A stretch of DNA of 64,000 bases from Flavobacterium taihuense (GCF_019351435.1 NZ_JAHWYN010000008.1:109529-173528); one strand, 5' to 3'; positions 45,771 through 55,225 are shown, counted from the stretch's first letter. A program made the numbers and translations. The notes: a model not told the origin generated them from the sequence alone.

Positions 45771-47015
45771 CTAAATAAACATTTGCTGTAATAATCCTTT
45801 TTTATATTCCTGCGTTTCTTCTATTTGATTTGAAACCAAATCTATTTTTTCATCAATGGCCGATAGAAAATTCGCGATTTTGGTTTGTTCTTCTAAACGA
45901 GGATATTTAATATCTAAATTTTTCATGTCGGAACCATACAAATGATATACTGTAGAACCCGAAACTAATTTCATTACTTTATCTTTATATTGTTTAATAT
46001 AGAATGCTAAAAAAAGACCATCTAAAATTTTAGTTTTTTGTCTAATAACCAAAACATCTCCACCTAAAATTACATCATCCTCTTTAATACAACTTGCTGT
46101 TGCTAATCCATTTGGTGTAACATCTGAAGTAGGCATTAAAACATCATTTGAAATTGATAAAAATGGTTTTACATAAATATTAGTTTTACTTATAATATTT
46201 TTAATCAATTCATCATATTTTGTAAATAGTTCACCGTAATGAATACATTTATATTCCCCATCATCTGAAATGTGATTTTTAGGCAATCCTTTACCTTTAT
46301 AAAAATCAGCAATTTCCCCCAAACCCTTCTCCTCCCATTCCTCAAAATCTTCTCCATTATCATCCTTAAATCTAATTTCTTGATTGAAGATTTTTTGCAT
46401 GATGCCTTTTTTGTAGTCTTCTAAAAGGGCTTTTTTTTCTTTTAAAAGGTTCAATTTTTCATCTACCGAAGAAAGAAAATTGGCGATGCGGGTTTGTTCT
46501 TGTAAGGTTGGAAGAATAATATCTAATGTTTTTAAATCTGAATTATAAACATTACTAATACTAACACCTTTTGCTAATGTTGCAATTTTTGGCCTTAATT
46601 TATGATTGATATAATATGATGCATAAATATTAGAATAAACATTTTGCTTCAAAGGTTTTAAAATATTTATGGTTCGACCAATAGCAACATTTTCTACTGT
46701 AAGAGCAGATGCAGAACCAATGTCTAAAGGATCTTCTCCAGCCGATGGAAGTAAAATTTCATCTCCTTCGCTAAAAATTAATTCAGATTTATCAAGGTTT
46801 GTTCTATTTATAACGACTTTTATCACTTCATTATACATATGATACAATTCACCATATCTAACACATAATGTTTCAAATTCAGGTGATGCTTCATTTTGTT
46901 TTATATTTTTACCTGTAGAAAAAAGAAAAACATCTTCAAAAGAATGCTTTTTATATAAATAATTCATATCCCCCTCAAACCCAGGAAACCGTAATTTTGG
47001 TTGTAGTGTTTCCAT
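45771..47015 (-). CDS. hsdS: Type I restriction enzyme S subunit (HsdS)
   Basis: 414 residues with two target-recognition domains, each followed by a conserved helix: LPTLQEQTRIANFLSSVDEKLNLLKEKK (about 165-190) and YPRLEEQTKIANFLSAIDEKIDLVSNQ (about 370-395). Each TRD binds half of a bipartite site. The two TRDs also share a VRYGELYHMYNEVIKVVI / IHYGELFTKYDELIKNII motif, so they are related to each other. It starts 1 base after hsdM. No internal inverted repeats or second hsdS copy for phase switching were seen. Confidence 0.95.
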   Translation of the reverse strand: METLQPKLRFPGFEGDMNYLYKKHSFEDVFLFSTGKNIKQNEASPEFETLCVRYGELYHMYNEVIKVVINRTNLDKSELIFSEGDEILLPSAGEDPLDIGSASALTVENVAIGRTINILKPLKQNVYSNIYASYYINHKLRPKIATLAKGVSISNVYNSDLKTLDIILPTLQEQTRIANFLSSVDEKLNLLKEKKALLEDYKKGIMQKIFNQEIRFKDDNGEDFEEWEEKGLGEIADFYKGKGLPKNHISDDGEYKCIHYGELFTKYDELIKNIISKTNIYVKPFLSISNDVLMPTSDVTPNGLATASCIKEDDVILGGDVLVIRQKTKILDGLFLAFYIKQYKDKVMKLVSGSTVYHLYGSDMKNLDIKYPRLEEQTKIANFLSAIDEKIDLVSNQIEETQEYKKGLLQQMFI

Positions 47016-47016
47016 C

Positions 47017-48609
47017 TTAAAAAGGGGTTTTAATATTTAACTCTTTACAAAATGAAGCAATAGTACTGTCGATTGTTTTCATTTTGGCATCCAAACCTTG
47101 AATTTTATCGGCAATGGCGTTTACATCAATCGCAATGGCCTCTTCAAACGTATTTACATAACGCGGAATGTTCAGGTTGTAATCGTTGGCTTTTACCTCT
47201 TCGAGCGTGGCAATGTTGGAGTATTTGTCTATTACCGCTCGGTTTTGGTAGGTGTTTACAATTTTGTCAATGTGTTCGTCTCGTAAAACGTTTTGGTTTT
47301 TTACCTTTTCAAAATCGTTGCTGGCATCTATAAACAAAATGTTTTCGGGTGTTTCTTTGCATTTTTTCAAGACCAAAATACAAGTTGGGATACTCGTGCC
47401 GTAAAACAAATTAGACGGTAAACCAATAATCGCATCGATATAATTGCGGTCTTCTATCAGGAATTTACGTATATGTCCTTCGGCAGCGCCACGAAACAAA
47501 ACGCCGTGTGGCGCAATACACGCCATGATGCCGCTATCGTCCAACTGATGCACCATGTGCTGAATAAAAGCAAAATCGGCTTTGGTTCCTGGTGCTAATC
47601 GTCCGTATTGCGAAAAACGCTCGTCGTTAGAAAACAACGGATTGGCAGACCATTTGGCCGAAAAAGGCGGATTGGCTACAATGGCATCAAATTTATAGTC
47701 TAAATGTTGTGGTTTTTCGAGTGTGTCTTCGTTTTTTATATCGAATTTATGGTAATTGACATCGTGTAAAATCATATTCATTCGCGCCAAGTTGTAGGTG
47801 GTACGGTTTTGTTCTTGTCCATAAAAATGCCCAACTTCGTCCACTTCTCTGGCAACCCGAAGCAATAAAGAACCCGAACCACAAGTAGGGTCGTAAACCG
47901 ATTTTAATTTGCTTTTGCGTGTGGTTACAATTTTTGCCAAGATGGTTGATACTTGTTGCGGTGTGTAAAATTCCCCTGCTTTTTGTCCGGCTCCTGCGGC
48001 GAACTGTCCGATTAAATATTCGTAAGCATCGCCCAGCACATCGCCATCGGTATTGTCTAAATCAAAATCAATTTCATCTAAAGCCGTTAGTATTTTCACA
48101 ATCACATCGTTACGGTCTTTGGTCGTTCGCCCAATTTTAGTGGAGTTTAAATCGATATCATAGAATAGATTGTCGAAGTCATCCTGACTCTCGGAACCCA
48201 TCGTGCTTTTTTCGATAGAATTCAAAACATTGGCTAAATCTTCGAGAATAAAAGTACTTTGCACTTGCTCCTCATCGTCTTGATTAATGATTTTGGCATT
48301 TCCTTTTTTGGCTATGTTAGTGAACAATTCAGACGGTTTTAAGAAATAACCCAAAGCATCCACAGTAGCTTCTTTTAAGTGCGCTAAAATTTCTTGACCT
48401 TCTGCCGTAGTTTCATCAATTTGGTTGAAAACCAAACCATCGGGTTTTAGAAAATCATTGGCTTTTTTTTCTAATTTTTCCGAAAGGTATTTGTAAAAAA
48501 TAAAACCAAGAATATAATCTTGAAATTGATTGGCTGAAATTTTTCCGCGTAAAATATTGGCTATAGCCCAAAGTTGGGATTCGAGGAGTTTTTTTTGTTC
48601 GTCTGACAT
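47017..48609 (-). CDS. hsdM: Type I restriction enzyme M subunit (HsdM)
   Basis: 530 residues. The N-terminal helical domain (LWAIANILRGKISANQFQDYILGFIFYKYLSEK) is followed by the N6-adenine methylase core: AdoMet motif SVYDPTCGSGSLLLRV, catalytic IVANPPFSAKW, and GEFYTPQQVSTIL. With HsdS it methylates the island's target sites to protect host DNA. First gene of the hsd cluster; 1-base gap to hsdS. Complete by length and motifs. Confidence 0.96.
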   Translation of the reverse strand: MSDEQKKLLESQLWAIANILRGKISANQFQDYILGFIFYKYLSEKLEKKANDFLKPDGLVFNQIDETTAEGQEILAHLKEATVDALGYFLKPSELFTNIAKKGNAKIINQDDEEQVQSTFILEDLANVLNSIEKSTMGSESQDDFDNLFYDIDLNSTKIGRTTKDRNDVIVKILTALDEIDFDLDNTDGDVLGDAYEYLIGQFAAGAGQKAGEFYTPQQVSTILAKIVTTRKSKLKSVYDPTCGSGSLLLRVAREVDEVGHFYGQEQNRTTYNLARMNMILHDVNYHKFDIKNEDTLEKPQHLDYKFDAIVANPPFSAKWSANPLFSNDERFSQYGRLAPGTKADFAFIQHMVHQLDDSGIMACIAPHGVLFRGAAEGHIRKFLIEDRNYIDAIIGLPSNLFYGTSIPTCILVLKKCKETPENILFIDASNDFEKVKNQNVLRDEHIDKIVNTYQNRAVIDKYSNIATLEEVKANDYNLNIPRYVNTFEEAIAIDVNAIADKIQGLDAKMKTIDSTIASFCKELNIKTPF

Positions 48610-48674
48610 TGTAAATTTTTGACTGTTTTTTGAATATGGGCTAAAGTAGGTATAAACTCTTAAACTGGAAAAAG

Positions 48675-50915
48675 TTATTTTTCTGTTTTCTGATAAAAGC
48701 CTGTTTTTGGTTGGTTTAAAAATTTACCCAAACACGATTTTAAAAAAGTACCTACGGAACGCTCACTCATATTGAAACTCTTGGCTATTTCTATGGCTTC
48801 CTTTCGTTGAAACTCATTCGGTAAGGCTTCGAAAAACAGTTTTTTGTTTTGACCTGATTTAAAAACACTTTGTTCTCCTTGTTTTGGCAAGTTTTCGAAC
48901 ATTATAATACTGTGTTGCAAATAGACTTTTATTAAGGATAAAGCGGTTTCAAAATCTACATCAGAGCAAAAGATTTCTTTGTGGTAATCGTTTGCTTTGA
49001 ATTTTCGGATGGCAGTAAAAAGCATACAAAAACGGTATAAAATTATTCCTAAACGCTTTACTACGCTTAAAGCATCTTCGCTAACAAAAGTGTTTATTTG
49101 TTGCAAATAGGCGCTGAATGTAGGATTAAATTTGTTCCATTGTTCGTCTGTGAGTTGTATAATCATTTCGTCTCTTTCAAAGTATTCTACCATTTTAAAA
49201 ACTTCGTTGGATTGGGTTTTGAAATAGTCGGTTAAATTGATTGGATTTCCTTTTGGCGACGGGTCTAACCAAACGGCATCTGTTTTGAAAACATAGAAAA
49301 TAAAACGACTGAACAACCCATCTTCTGCCGAAGCAATGATATTAAAGACTTGTTTTGGGGTTCCTGACAAGGCAACTGAAAGTTGCGGATTGTTTACTTC
49401 TACAAACTCGCCTTCGGTTTTACGGCTGACCGATATTTTTTCGTGATGAAAGGATTTTCGAAGCATATCCGAATACGAACCCCATTCGTTTTTAAAGGTT
49501 TGTCCTAACGTATCGGCTTCGGTTTCACAAATAATTCCTTTGCCTTCGTTACAGTCTAAATGCTGAATTATTTTAGCATTACTGGTATTGGCAGGAATAT
49601 AAACTACTTTGAATTTTGGTGCCATTGGCATTGCTTGTCCTTCTTCTAATTTTCCTTTTGATTTTAGCAATTTGTAAGCTGCTAAATTTTCTTCATAGCG
49701 TTTCTTTTCGTCTATCGAAGTAGCCAATGTAAAATCGTGGTATTTGTCGGCTAAAGCTTTGGCGAATTTCAACGCTCCTTTTCCTGAAGCTGCGGGTGCT
49801 AAAATGAAAGAAAACAAACTTGGATAAACAATACTTCCGCTATACAATCCGGAAACATTAGGCAAACAACCCGAAAGAATGGCTAAAGCTCCTGTTAGAA
49901 ATACGTCTTTTTCTCTTGCTTCTTTGAATGCTTGACAACTTTCGAATAATATTGGCGGTAAATTATCGTAAACCGATTGCGGAATTATAGGTGTGTGTTT
50001 TAGATAATCTTCTTCCTCTTCAATTGGTTTTGCAACTGCATCCTTTTTTGTTATGGTTTCGATAGTTTGCAGGTTTGCAAACTTTGCAAACTTTGCAAAG
50101 TCGGCACTTTGATTTTTGTATGCGCTGTTGACTGCTGTTTTGATTTCTGTTTCTTCTAAATCAAAATTATTGATACAAAAATCTAACGTATCGGCTTCGT
50201 TAATTCCAAAACGATTGCCATTACTCGCAAAGAGATGAATAAAATTGTTTCGGTTTCCGTTATAATATTGTTCTTTTTGCTCTGTGAATTTTAAGCATTT
50301 ATCCAATAAATCATCCGAAGATTGTGTTTGAAATTGCTCTTTTATTTGCGTTTTTGGAATGGCTTTAATTTCGTCTTTTACTTCAAAAACAGTTGCTTTT
50401 TCGTTTATATACAATTCTGGGTCAAAAGAAACAAAACACAATCGGGTTATGTCTTTGCATTTTCGGTCAAAATCATAGCCTGTACGTTCTTTGTAAAAAT
50501 TGGCTACTTGACTATAAGCCAATGCGTGTTTATCGGCATTGGAATTGATTTTAATAAATACTTTGATTCCTTCGCCTCTTGGACTAATGAATGATGCTAA
50601 TGTAAATTGGCAATCATTGATTTTTGCAATAAGACTTTGCAATTCTTCTAGTGGGATGTGGTCGAAATCGAGGTTTATAATTTGAGTGTAGTTTTTTATA
50701 AATTCGGATTTTCTTTGTTTGTCAAATGTTCCCGAAGTGGTAAAACCAAGTAATTTACTTTTTAATTCATCGGCAAGTTTTTCTTTTCCCGAATGCATCG
50801 CATAACGAATAGAATTGATTTCGCTTTCGTATTTCCCGTTTTTGATGTCTTGAAAAATATTAAAAATACTATTGTCTTCCAATTTGGTTTTGAAATCTAT
50901 ATATGTTGATACCAT
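48675..50915 (-). CDS. BT4734-like / DUF3987 mobile-element replication protein
   Basis: 746 residues. The N-terminal BT4734/VirE-N-like domain (NLDFDHIPLEELQSLIAKI; ASFISPRGEGIKVFIKI; ITRLCFVSFDPELYINE) resembles primase-polymerase folds. From about residue 310 it has DUF3987, with a P-loop-like LAPAASGKGALKFAKAL. Such proteins are regular components of Bacteroidota integrative elements and probably prime or aid replication after excision. A CTTTGCAAA word repeated in the DNA encodes FAKFAKFAN near residue 275. It precedes hsdM by 65 bases and follows two HTH genes. Confidence 0.88.
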   Translation of the reverse strand: MVSTYIDFKTKLEDNSIFNIFQDIKNGKYESEINSIRYAMHSGKEKLADELKSKLLGFTTSGTFDKQRKSEFIKNYTQIINLDFDHIPLEELQSLIAKINDCQFTLASFISPRGEGIKVFIKINSNADKHALAYSQVANFYKERTGYDFDRKCKDITRLCFVSFDPELYINEKATVFEVKDEIKAIPKTQIKEQFQTQSSDDLLDKCLKFTEQKEQYYNGNRNNFIHLFASNGNRFGINEADTLDFCINNFDLEETEIKTAVNSAYKNQSADFAKFAKFANLQTIETITKKDAVAKPIEEEEDYLKHTPIIPQSVYDNLPPILFESCQAFKEAREKDVFLTGALAILSGCLPNVSGLYSGSIVYPSLFSFILAPAASGKGALKFAKALADKYHDFTLATSIDEKKRYEENLAAYKLLKSKGKLEEGQAMPMAPKFKVVYIPANTSNAKIIQHLDCNEGKGIICETEADTLGQTFKNEWGSYSDMLRKSFHHEKISVSRKTEGEFVEVNNPQLSVALSGTPKQVFNIIASAEDGLFSRFIFYVFKTDAVWLDPSPKGNPINLTDYFKTQSNEVFKMVEYFERDEMIIQLTDEQWNKFNPTFSAYLQQINTFVSEDALSVVKRLGIILYRFCMLFTAIRKFKANDYHKEIFCSDVDFETALSLIKVYLQHSIIMFENLPKQGEQSVFKSGQNKKLFFEALPNEFQRKEAIEIAKSFNMSERSVGTFLKSCLGKFLNQPKTGFYQKTEK

Positions 50916-50928
50916 CAGTTGTATTGGA

Positions 50929-51216
50929 TTATTTAAGTATTTCCTTTTTAGGGTTGTAGTTTTCTTCTAACAATTGCAATATGTCTTTGAGTTTGTAGTA
51001 AATTTTGTTTCCCACTTGAGAGAAACCGATGGTTTTATTATCTCTCCATTGTTGGGCTGTCCTTTTGCTAATATTCATTATTTGCATAAACTCTTGACTG
51101 TCGAAGAAAATAGTATCAGGATCTAGTTTGTAACCCAATTTCATTTTTGCTGATATTTCAACAACATTGCTTTCGATTTTAGCAAGTGTTTTTTCGGTGT
51201 TTTCGTAGAATTCCAT
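50929..51216 (-). CDS. Excisionase-type helix-turn-helix protein 2
   Basis: 95 residues. EFMQIMNISKRTAQQWRDNKTIGFSQVGNKIYYKLKDILQLLE is a MerR/excisionase-like winged helix (HTH_17 type). Typical of Bacteroidota elements, where paired small HTH proteins regulate excision and replication genes. It starts 3 bases after the other HTH gene and ends 13 bases before the replication gene. Confidence 0.88.
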   Translation of the reverse strand: MEFYENTEKTLAKIESNVVEISAKMKLGYKLDPDTIFFDSQEFMQIMNISKRTAQQWRDNKTIGFSQVGNKIYYKLKDILQLLEENYNPKKEILK

Positions 51217-51219
51217 TTC

Positions 51220-51507
51220 TTATTTTTTTAATAAGGTTAGACATTCTAATAATTCACTTCGTTTGTAGTAGCGACGCGCTCCAATGCCGTAGGCTTTGAC
51301 TTTACCGTTGTTAGTCCACGCCCAAAGTGTGCTACTATCGATTTTTAAGAAATTACAAGTTTCTTCTCTGGTGAGCAATTCTTCTGAATTGTCTTTTTCT
51401 TGAAGTTGTTTTTGAAGTTCTAGGATTCCGTTTTTTACGGATGTGCCTATTAGTTGCTGAAGTTGTTCAACCGATAGTGTTTCTAGTAAAATTGCATTTG
51501 TTTGCAT
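51220..51507 (-). CDS. Excisionase-type helix-turn-helix protein 1
   Basis: 95 residues. LLTREETCNFLKIDSSTLWAWTNNGKVKAYGIGARRYYKRSELLECL is an excisionase/MerR-type DNA-binding domain; residues 1-40 form a helical tail that may dimerise. It heads the run HTH-HTH-DUF3987 and likely controls excision with the integrase. The two HTH proteins are related in fold but distinct in sequence. Confidence 0.88.
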   Translation of the reverse strand: MQTNAILLETLSVEQLQQLIGTSVKNGILELQKQLQEKDNSEELLTREETCNFLKIDSSTLWAWTNNGKVKAYGIGARRYYKRSELLECLTLLKK

Positions 51508-51601
51508 AAGTCCTGTATTTTTTATGTTATACAGGACAAATTTTTCGGGATATATTTTAAGGGTAAGTTCAGATACGTTGAGATATATGTATCTAACTGA
51601 A

Positions 51602-53722
51602 TTACAACTTGTTATTTTTGATATATAATTCTACATCCTTTTTATTATTGGTAAGGTTTAAAACAATCTCTTTCCAATTACTTTTAAAAACTGAATTTTT
51701 AATTTTTTTAGATGAAATAAGTTCGAAATGATCTTTTACAAAATTGTAAAAACTTTGTCCCGAATTACCGCATCTTTCTTTCCCTATTTTAATTATTTCG
51801 TCTTTTTTAAAATTACCTTCAATATCCTGTGGAGGTTTATTTTCTTCAGTTAGTAATTCAATAATATAAGTTAGAGCGTAATATTTTGCAGGAACATTTT
51901 TTGCGGTATTTTCCTTAATTTTTAAAATCATATTACTTGCCGAAACTTCAGAATTTTGAATATTATTTGTTTCTATTGATTTTAATTTGCTTTTACATTC
52001 ATTAAGAAAAGCTGATTTTTTGTTGTAAGAAAAAATATATTGATCAAATCCTAGAGTTGATACAATACTGTATGCTTTACTAAAATTATCAAATCCTGAA
52101 ATTGCATAACCATCATAAGCTCCTTCAGGATTTTGGAGATCATAAAGAATATTTTCTAAAAACTCTTCTTCAGATTTAATAAAATCTGATTCTTCTGCAT
52201 CGTAAAAATTATCCAAAAAACATTTTAGTCTTTTTTCATAATTGTGTTTGTAATTATCAAATGAACAACCAAAAAAGAATGTCTTCTCTTGATTTAATTT
52301 TTTTATCAATTGCTTAAAAGAATCTACAATTGCTAAATTTTGTTTTTTTTGCCATTCTTTAAACTCATCATCAAAATCATCTACATAAAAAATGTCGTTA
52401 AGCCTATTTTGATCTAAACGTGCATTAGTTTTATTTTTTAATTCTTTCTCTAAAATAATGTGTTCGTTATCTGAATTGAATAAAGGATCGTTAACTAAAT
52501 TTTCGTGAGAAACAATAAATTTAGGAATTGTTTTTTTTGGAGCAGTAACAACTTTACCAGGGGGTTCAATAACTTGATTTAATATTGCATTATTTGCTTC
52601 TGATACAATATCGACTATCGAAGGCATTTCAAATTGATAATCGTCTAAATCACTACTAATGCCGAATTCAGCTGCTCTATGAAAATGGATGTAACAAATT
52701 TCGTTGCAATCTCTATTAAAATCATCATTTTTATAAGCATTGTGATTTTTAAACTCGCTTTTATCGTGAGCATAATCAATATGATAAAGCAAACTATGAT
52801 ACCCATCTCTTAAATCAAAATTACGTTGATTAATGTTTTCGACTTTTTTTAATTCATTGAAAAATATGGTAAAAGCATCATTAAACAAAAAACTTTGATA
52901 AATAGAAACCGTTCCTTTCATAAAGTTTTCAAGCCTGAAAAAAGCGTTATTAATATCCGAAATAATTGTCTCAATATTTACACTTGGAATTGGAAATAGC
53001 TTTCTTAATTCGATTAAACTATTTTGGAATTGCTTTTTTAAATCAATAATTTTTGTGTCGTTTGGTACTTTATTTAAAATTATATCACAAACTTCTATTT
53101 GGTATTCAAAATAACGCTGTTCGTAATTTTTGTAAGTATCTGTTACATAATCCGCTTTTACATCAATTATCATTGGAATGGGTAAATACTCAAAATTGGC
53201 TTCGTATATTTTCAACCATTCTTCAAGATTACGATCAAGCTGATCTTTGGTTTGAAATTTTAAACCTGTTTCACCATCTTCTGACGGATAAGTAAATTTA
53301 TTAATCTCTTTCGTTTCAGTATTTTCTTCCGAAATGAATTTTAAAATCACAATTGAACTTTTGATATGATTTTTAAGAGCGGTTTCATTAATTTTAATTC
53401 TGTCATTTTTTAGTGCCGAAAGTGATAAGATAGTTTCGTCTTGGTTGGGATTAAGTTCTGTTATAATTGAATTGTAGATATTTATATCAAGCTTTTTTAA
53501 ATCGGATGCAATATTTCTATGTACCAAATTTTGATTGCGTTCTTCGCGAGTAAAGAACTTCATTTGGTCAGCAATTTTAGTCAACGCTCTTTGGTAGGCT
53601 TTGTATTTTGTTTTTTCATTTTGAAGAAAGAAGGCTTTAGTATTATCTTCGTATTCATTCAAAAAAGCCAATAAGTTAGTTTTAAAACTTTGTTTGTATT
53701 GATTTAAAGTGCTGCTTATCAT
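51602..53722 (-). CDS. Large uncharacterised island protein (706 aa)
   Basis: 706 residues, soluble, largely helical, with no signal peptide or recognised catalytic motif. Not recognised. The C-terminal 90 residues contain IGKERCGNSGQSFYNFVKDHFE, similar to tails I associate with Bacteroidota element-borne proteins of the RteC kind. The central part is acidic (FYVDDFDDEFKEWQKKQNL). It lies between the integrase (54-base gap) and the HTH genes. Position suggests either an element-control gene or a defence effector. Confidence 0.7.
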   Translation of the reverse strand: MISSTLNQYKQSFKTNLLAFLNEYEDNTKAFFLQNEKTKYKAYQRALTKIADQMKFFTREERNQNLVHRNIASDLKKLDINIYNSIITELNPNQDETILSLSALKNDRIKINETALKNHIKSSIVILKFISEENTETKEINKFTYPSEDGETGLKFQTKDQLDRNLEEWLKIYEANFEYLPIPMIIDVKADYVTDTYKNYEQRYFEYQIEVCDIILNKVPNDTKIIDLKKQFQNSLIELRKLFPIPSVNIETIISDINNAFFRLENFMKGTVSIYQSFLFNDAFTIFFNELKKVENINQRNFDLRDGYHSLLYHIDYAHDKSEFKNHNAYKNDDFNRDCNEICYIHFHRAAEFGISSDLDDYQFEMPSIVDIVSEANNAILNQVIEPPGKVVTAPKKTIPKFIVSHENLVNDPLFNSDNEHIILEKELKNKTNARLDQNRLNDIFYVDDFDDEFKEWQKKQNLAIVDSFKQLIKKLNQEKTFFFGCSFDNYKHNYEKRLKCFLDNFYDAEESDFIKSEEEFLENILYDLQNPEGAYDGYAISGFDNFSKAYSIVSTLGFDQYIFSYNKKSAFLNECKSKLKSIETNNIQNSEVSASNMILKIKENTAKNVPAKYYALTYIIELLTEENKPPQDIEGNFKKDEIIKIGKERCGNSGQSFYNFVKDHFELISSKKIKNSVFKSNWKEIVLNLTNNKKDVELYIKNNKL

Positions 53723-53776
53723 ATTGAATTTTGTGCTTTGAAAAAAGCGTGAATTTATAAAATAAATCCTAACAAA

Positions 53777-55009
53777 TTAAAAGTAGTTCGTTAATTCCAT
53801 TGCAATATCCTTGTTGCTTTTTCCGATGTAGGTTAAAAACATCGCTTCTGTTGTGTGTCCTGTGATGTACATTAAAAAAGAAGTTGGAATTTTTCCATAA
53901 TTATTTGTTGCAAATGAGCGTCTTCCGATATGCGAAGAAACCAATTTCCATTTTGGATAATCTTTTTCTACTTTTTGTTTCAATTTATGGTCAAATAAAA
54001 TGCCGTGAGTTGGTGTTTCTATTTTCGCTTTTTCACAAACTTTTTTGATATGCTCGTTGTATTTCTGGTCTGAAATTTTTCTTGGAAAATCGCCCTCGTA
54101 TTTCTTCATTATTTCAATTATTTTTGAATGAAGAGGTATTGTCATTATTTTATCGGTTTTGACCTGTGTAAACTCGATTAATGGTTTTAAATCGCCTGCT
54201 TTGTTTTTCTCGTATCGAATCATCGATTTATCAAAACGTAAAAAATCAGAAACCCTTTGGCCACAATAACAACTTATTAATAACCAATCACGAGCATTTT
54301 CTAAACCATCGGTTAATTCACTGATTTTTATTTTTTCTATTGCTTCAATTTCTTTTTCGTCTAAATAGATGTTTTCTACTTTATGATATTTTGCTTTGAT
54401 GCTGTCTAACTGATAATGTGTTTCTACTCCGTTCGCTTTTGCGTGGCGACAAAATGTTTTGATAAACCGAATATTTCTTGCTGTTGTGTTTGGTGCATAT
54501 CCAACACTAATACAGTATTTTTCGAAATCCATTTTGAATTTTGCATCAACATCACGAATGAAAATTGTTGATTTTGTGTGTTCCTGGTAACGCATCAATA
54601 AATGTTTGATAACATTGCATTTTGTTATAGTGCTGCTTTTTACATCGGCTTTTTTAAACTCAATGAAGGTGTCAATATAATCTACTAATTTATCGGGATG
54701 CTTTTCTTGTTCCTGTGGTGGGTTAATGAAATCTTTTAACCATTGGGCATCTACAACTTTAACGCCTTTGCTTCGGTTGTAATCTTTTAAAAGGTCGGTT
54801 TTTAGTGTCGCTAAATCTGTATCTAGATTTGCAATATCAATGTCTTTTAAAGCTTTTTTAGTTGGTCTTTGCTCTTCATCATCCCAATTTATTGGGTCTA
54901 TATGATAATTTGTTTTTGCTTTTATATCCAAAGTTCTTCCGTCACGTAGTCGGATGTATATTACTGCTGGACTTTTTTTGCTTTGCAATAGTAAATAAAT
55001 AGAAGCCAT
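53777..55009 (-). CDS. Tyrosine recombinase / integrase
   Basis: 410 residues. An N-terminal arm-binding domain (SIYLLLQSKKSPAVIYIRLRDG) and SAM-like core-binding domain precede the catalytic domain, with Arg in CGQRVSDFLRF, SSHIGRRSFATN (His-x-x-Arg), GHTTEAMFLTYIG (His and nucleophile Tyr). All catalytic residues are intact. It should catalyse insertion and excision of the island at the 15-bp core in tRNA-Ser. It reads away from the right end, its start about 190 bases from the core repeat, at the end distant from the tRNA. Confidence 0.95.
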   Translation of the reverse strand: MASIYLLLQSKKSPAVIYIRLRDGRTLDIKAKTNYHIDPINWDDEEQRPTKKALKDIDIANLDTDLATLKTDLLKDYNRSKGVKVVDAQWLKDFINPPQEQEKHPDKLVDYIDTFIEFKKADVKSSTITKCNVIKHLLMRYQEHTKSTIFIRDVDAKFKMDFEKYCISVGYAPNTTARNIRFIKTFCRHAKANGVETHYQLDSIKAKYHKVENIYLDEKEIEAIEKIKISELTDGLENARDWLLISCYCGQRVSDFLRFDKSMIRYEKNKAGDLKPLIEFTQVKTDKIMTIPLHSKIIEIMKKYEGDFPRKISDQKYNEHIKKVCEKAKIETPTHGILFDHKLKQKVEKDYPKWKLVSSHIGRRSFATNNYGKIPTSFLMYITGHTTEAMFLTYIGKSNKDIAMELTNYF

Positions 55010-55046
55010 ATTTTTCCCTTTTTATGTTACATAAAGATACAAAATC

Positions 55047-55066
55047 TAGTCCACATTTAGCCCACA
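55047..55066 (+). repeat. Right copy of 20-bp island-end repeat (possible integrase arm site)
   Basis: TAGTCCACATTTAGCCCACA, 19 of 20 bases identical to 36944-36963 and in the same orientation; just upstream of the integrase start. Confidence 0.7.
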
Positions 55067-55201
55067 TTTACTCAAAAACATAAGAATATATCCAAACTTA
55101 TCCAAACTCATAATTTTAAAAACATTTGTTAAGTATTGGATTTATTGACACTTTGTATATTTTTGGATTTGTTTTGGAATTTGGAGTTTGTAGAATTGTA
55201 G

Positions 55202-55216
55202 TCCCTCTTTCTCCGC
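55202..55216 (+). other. attR core: 15-bp direct repeat
   Basis: TCCCTCTTTCTCCGC, exact copy of 36872-36886, the tRNA-Ser 3' end. Not part of a tRNA here. Confidence 0.88.
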
Positions 55217-55225
55217 CAGTATTTT

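Larger units (their letters stand above)
36887..55216. mobile_element. Integrative genomic island in tRNA-Ser, 18.3 kb, carrying type I R-M
   Basis: Bounded by a 15-bp duplication of the tRNA-Ser 3' end. Inside, near the right end, lies a Bacteroidota-type tyrosine recombinase, followed by excisionase-type HTH genes and a DUF3987 replication protein, typical of integrative or mobilisable elements. A near-identical 20-bp repeat lies 58 bases inside the left end and about 150 bases inside the right end. Cargo is a full type I restriction system and unknown genes. I find no relaxase, coupling protein, conjugation or phage structural gene, so it is either mobilised by another element or no longer mobile. 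The chromosomal terminator at 55226 probably belonged to the tRNA before insertion. Confidence 0.88.

Noticed and set aside
47073..47333. Plus-strand frames opposite hsdM (47073-47333, 47919-48140)
   Set aside because: They are antisense to a well-supported methylase gene, with no family resemblance.
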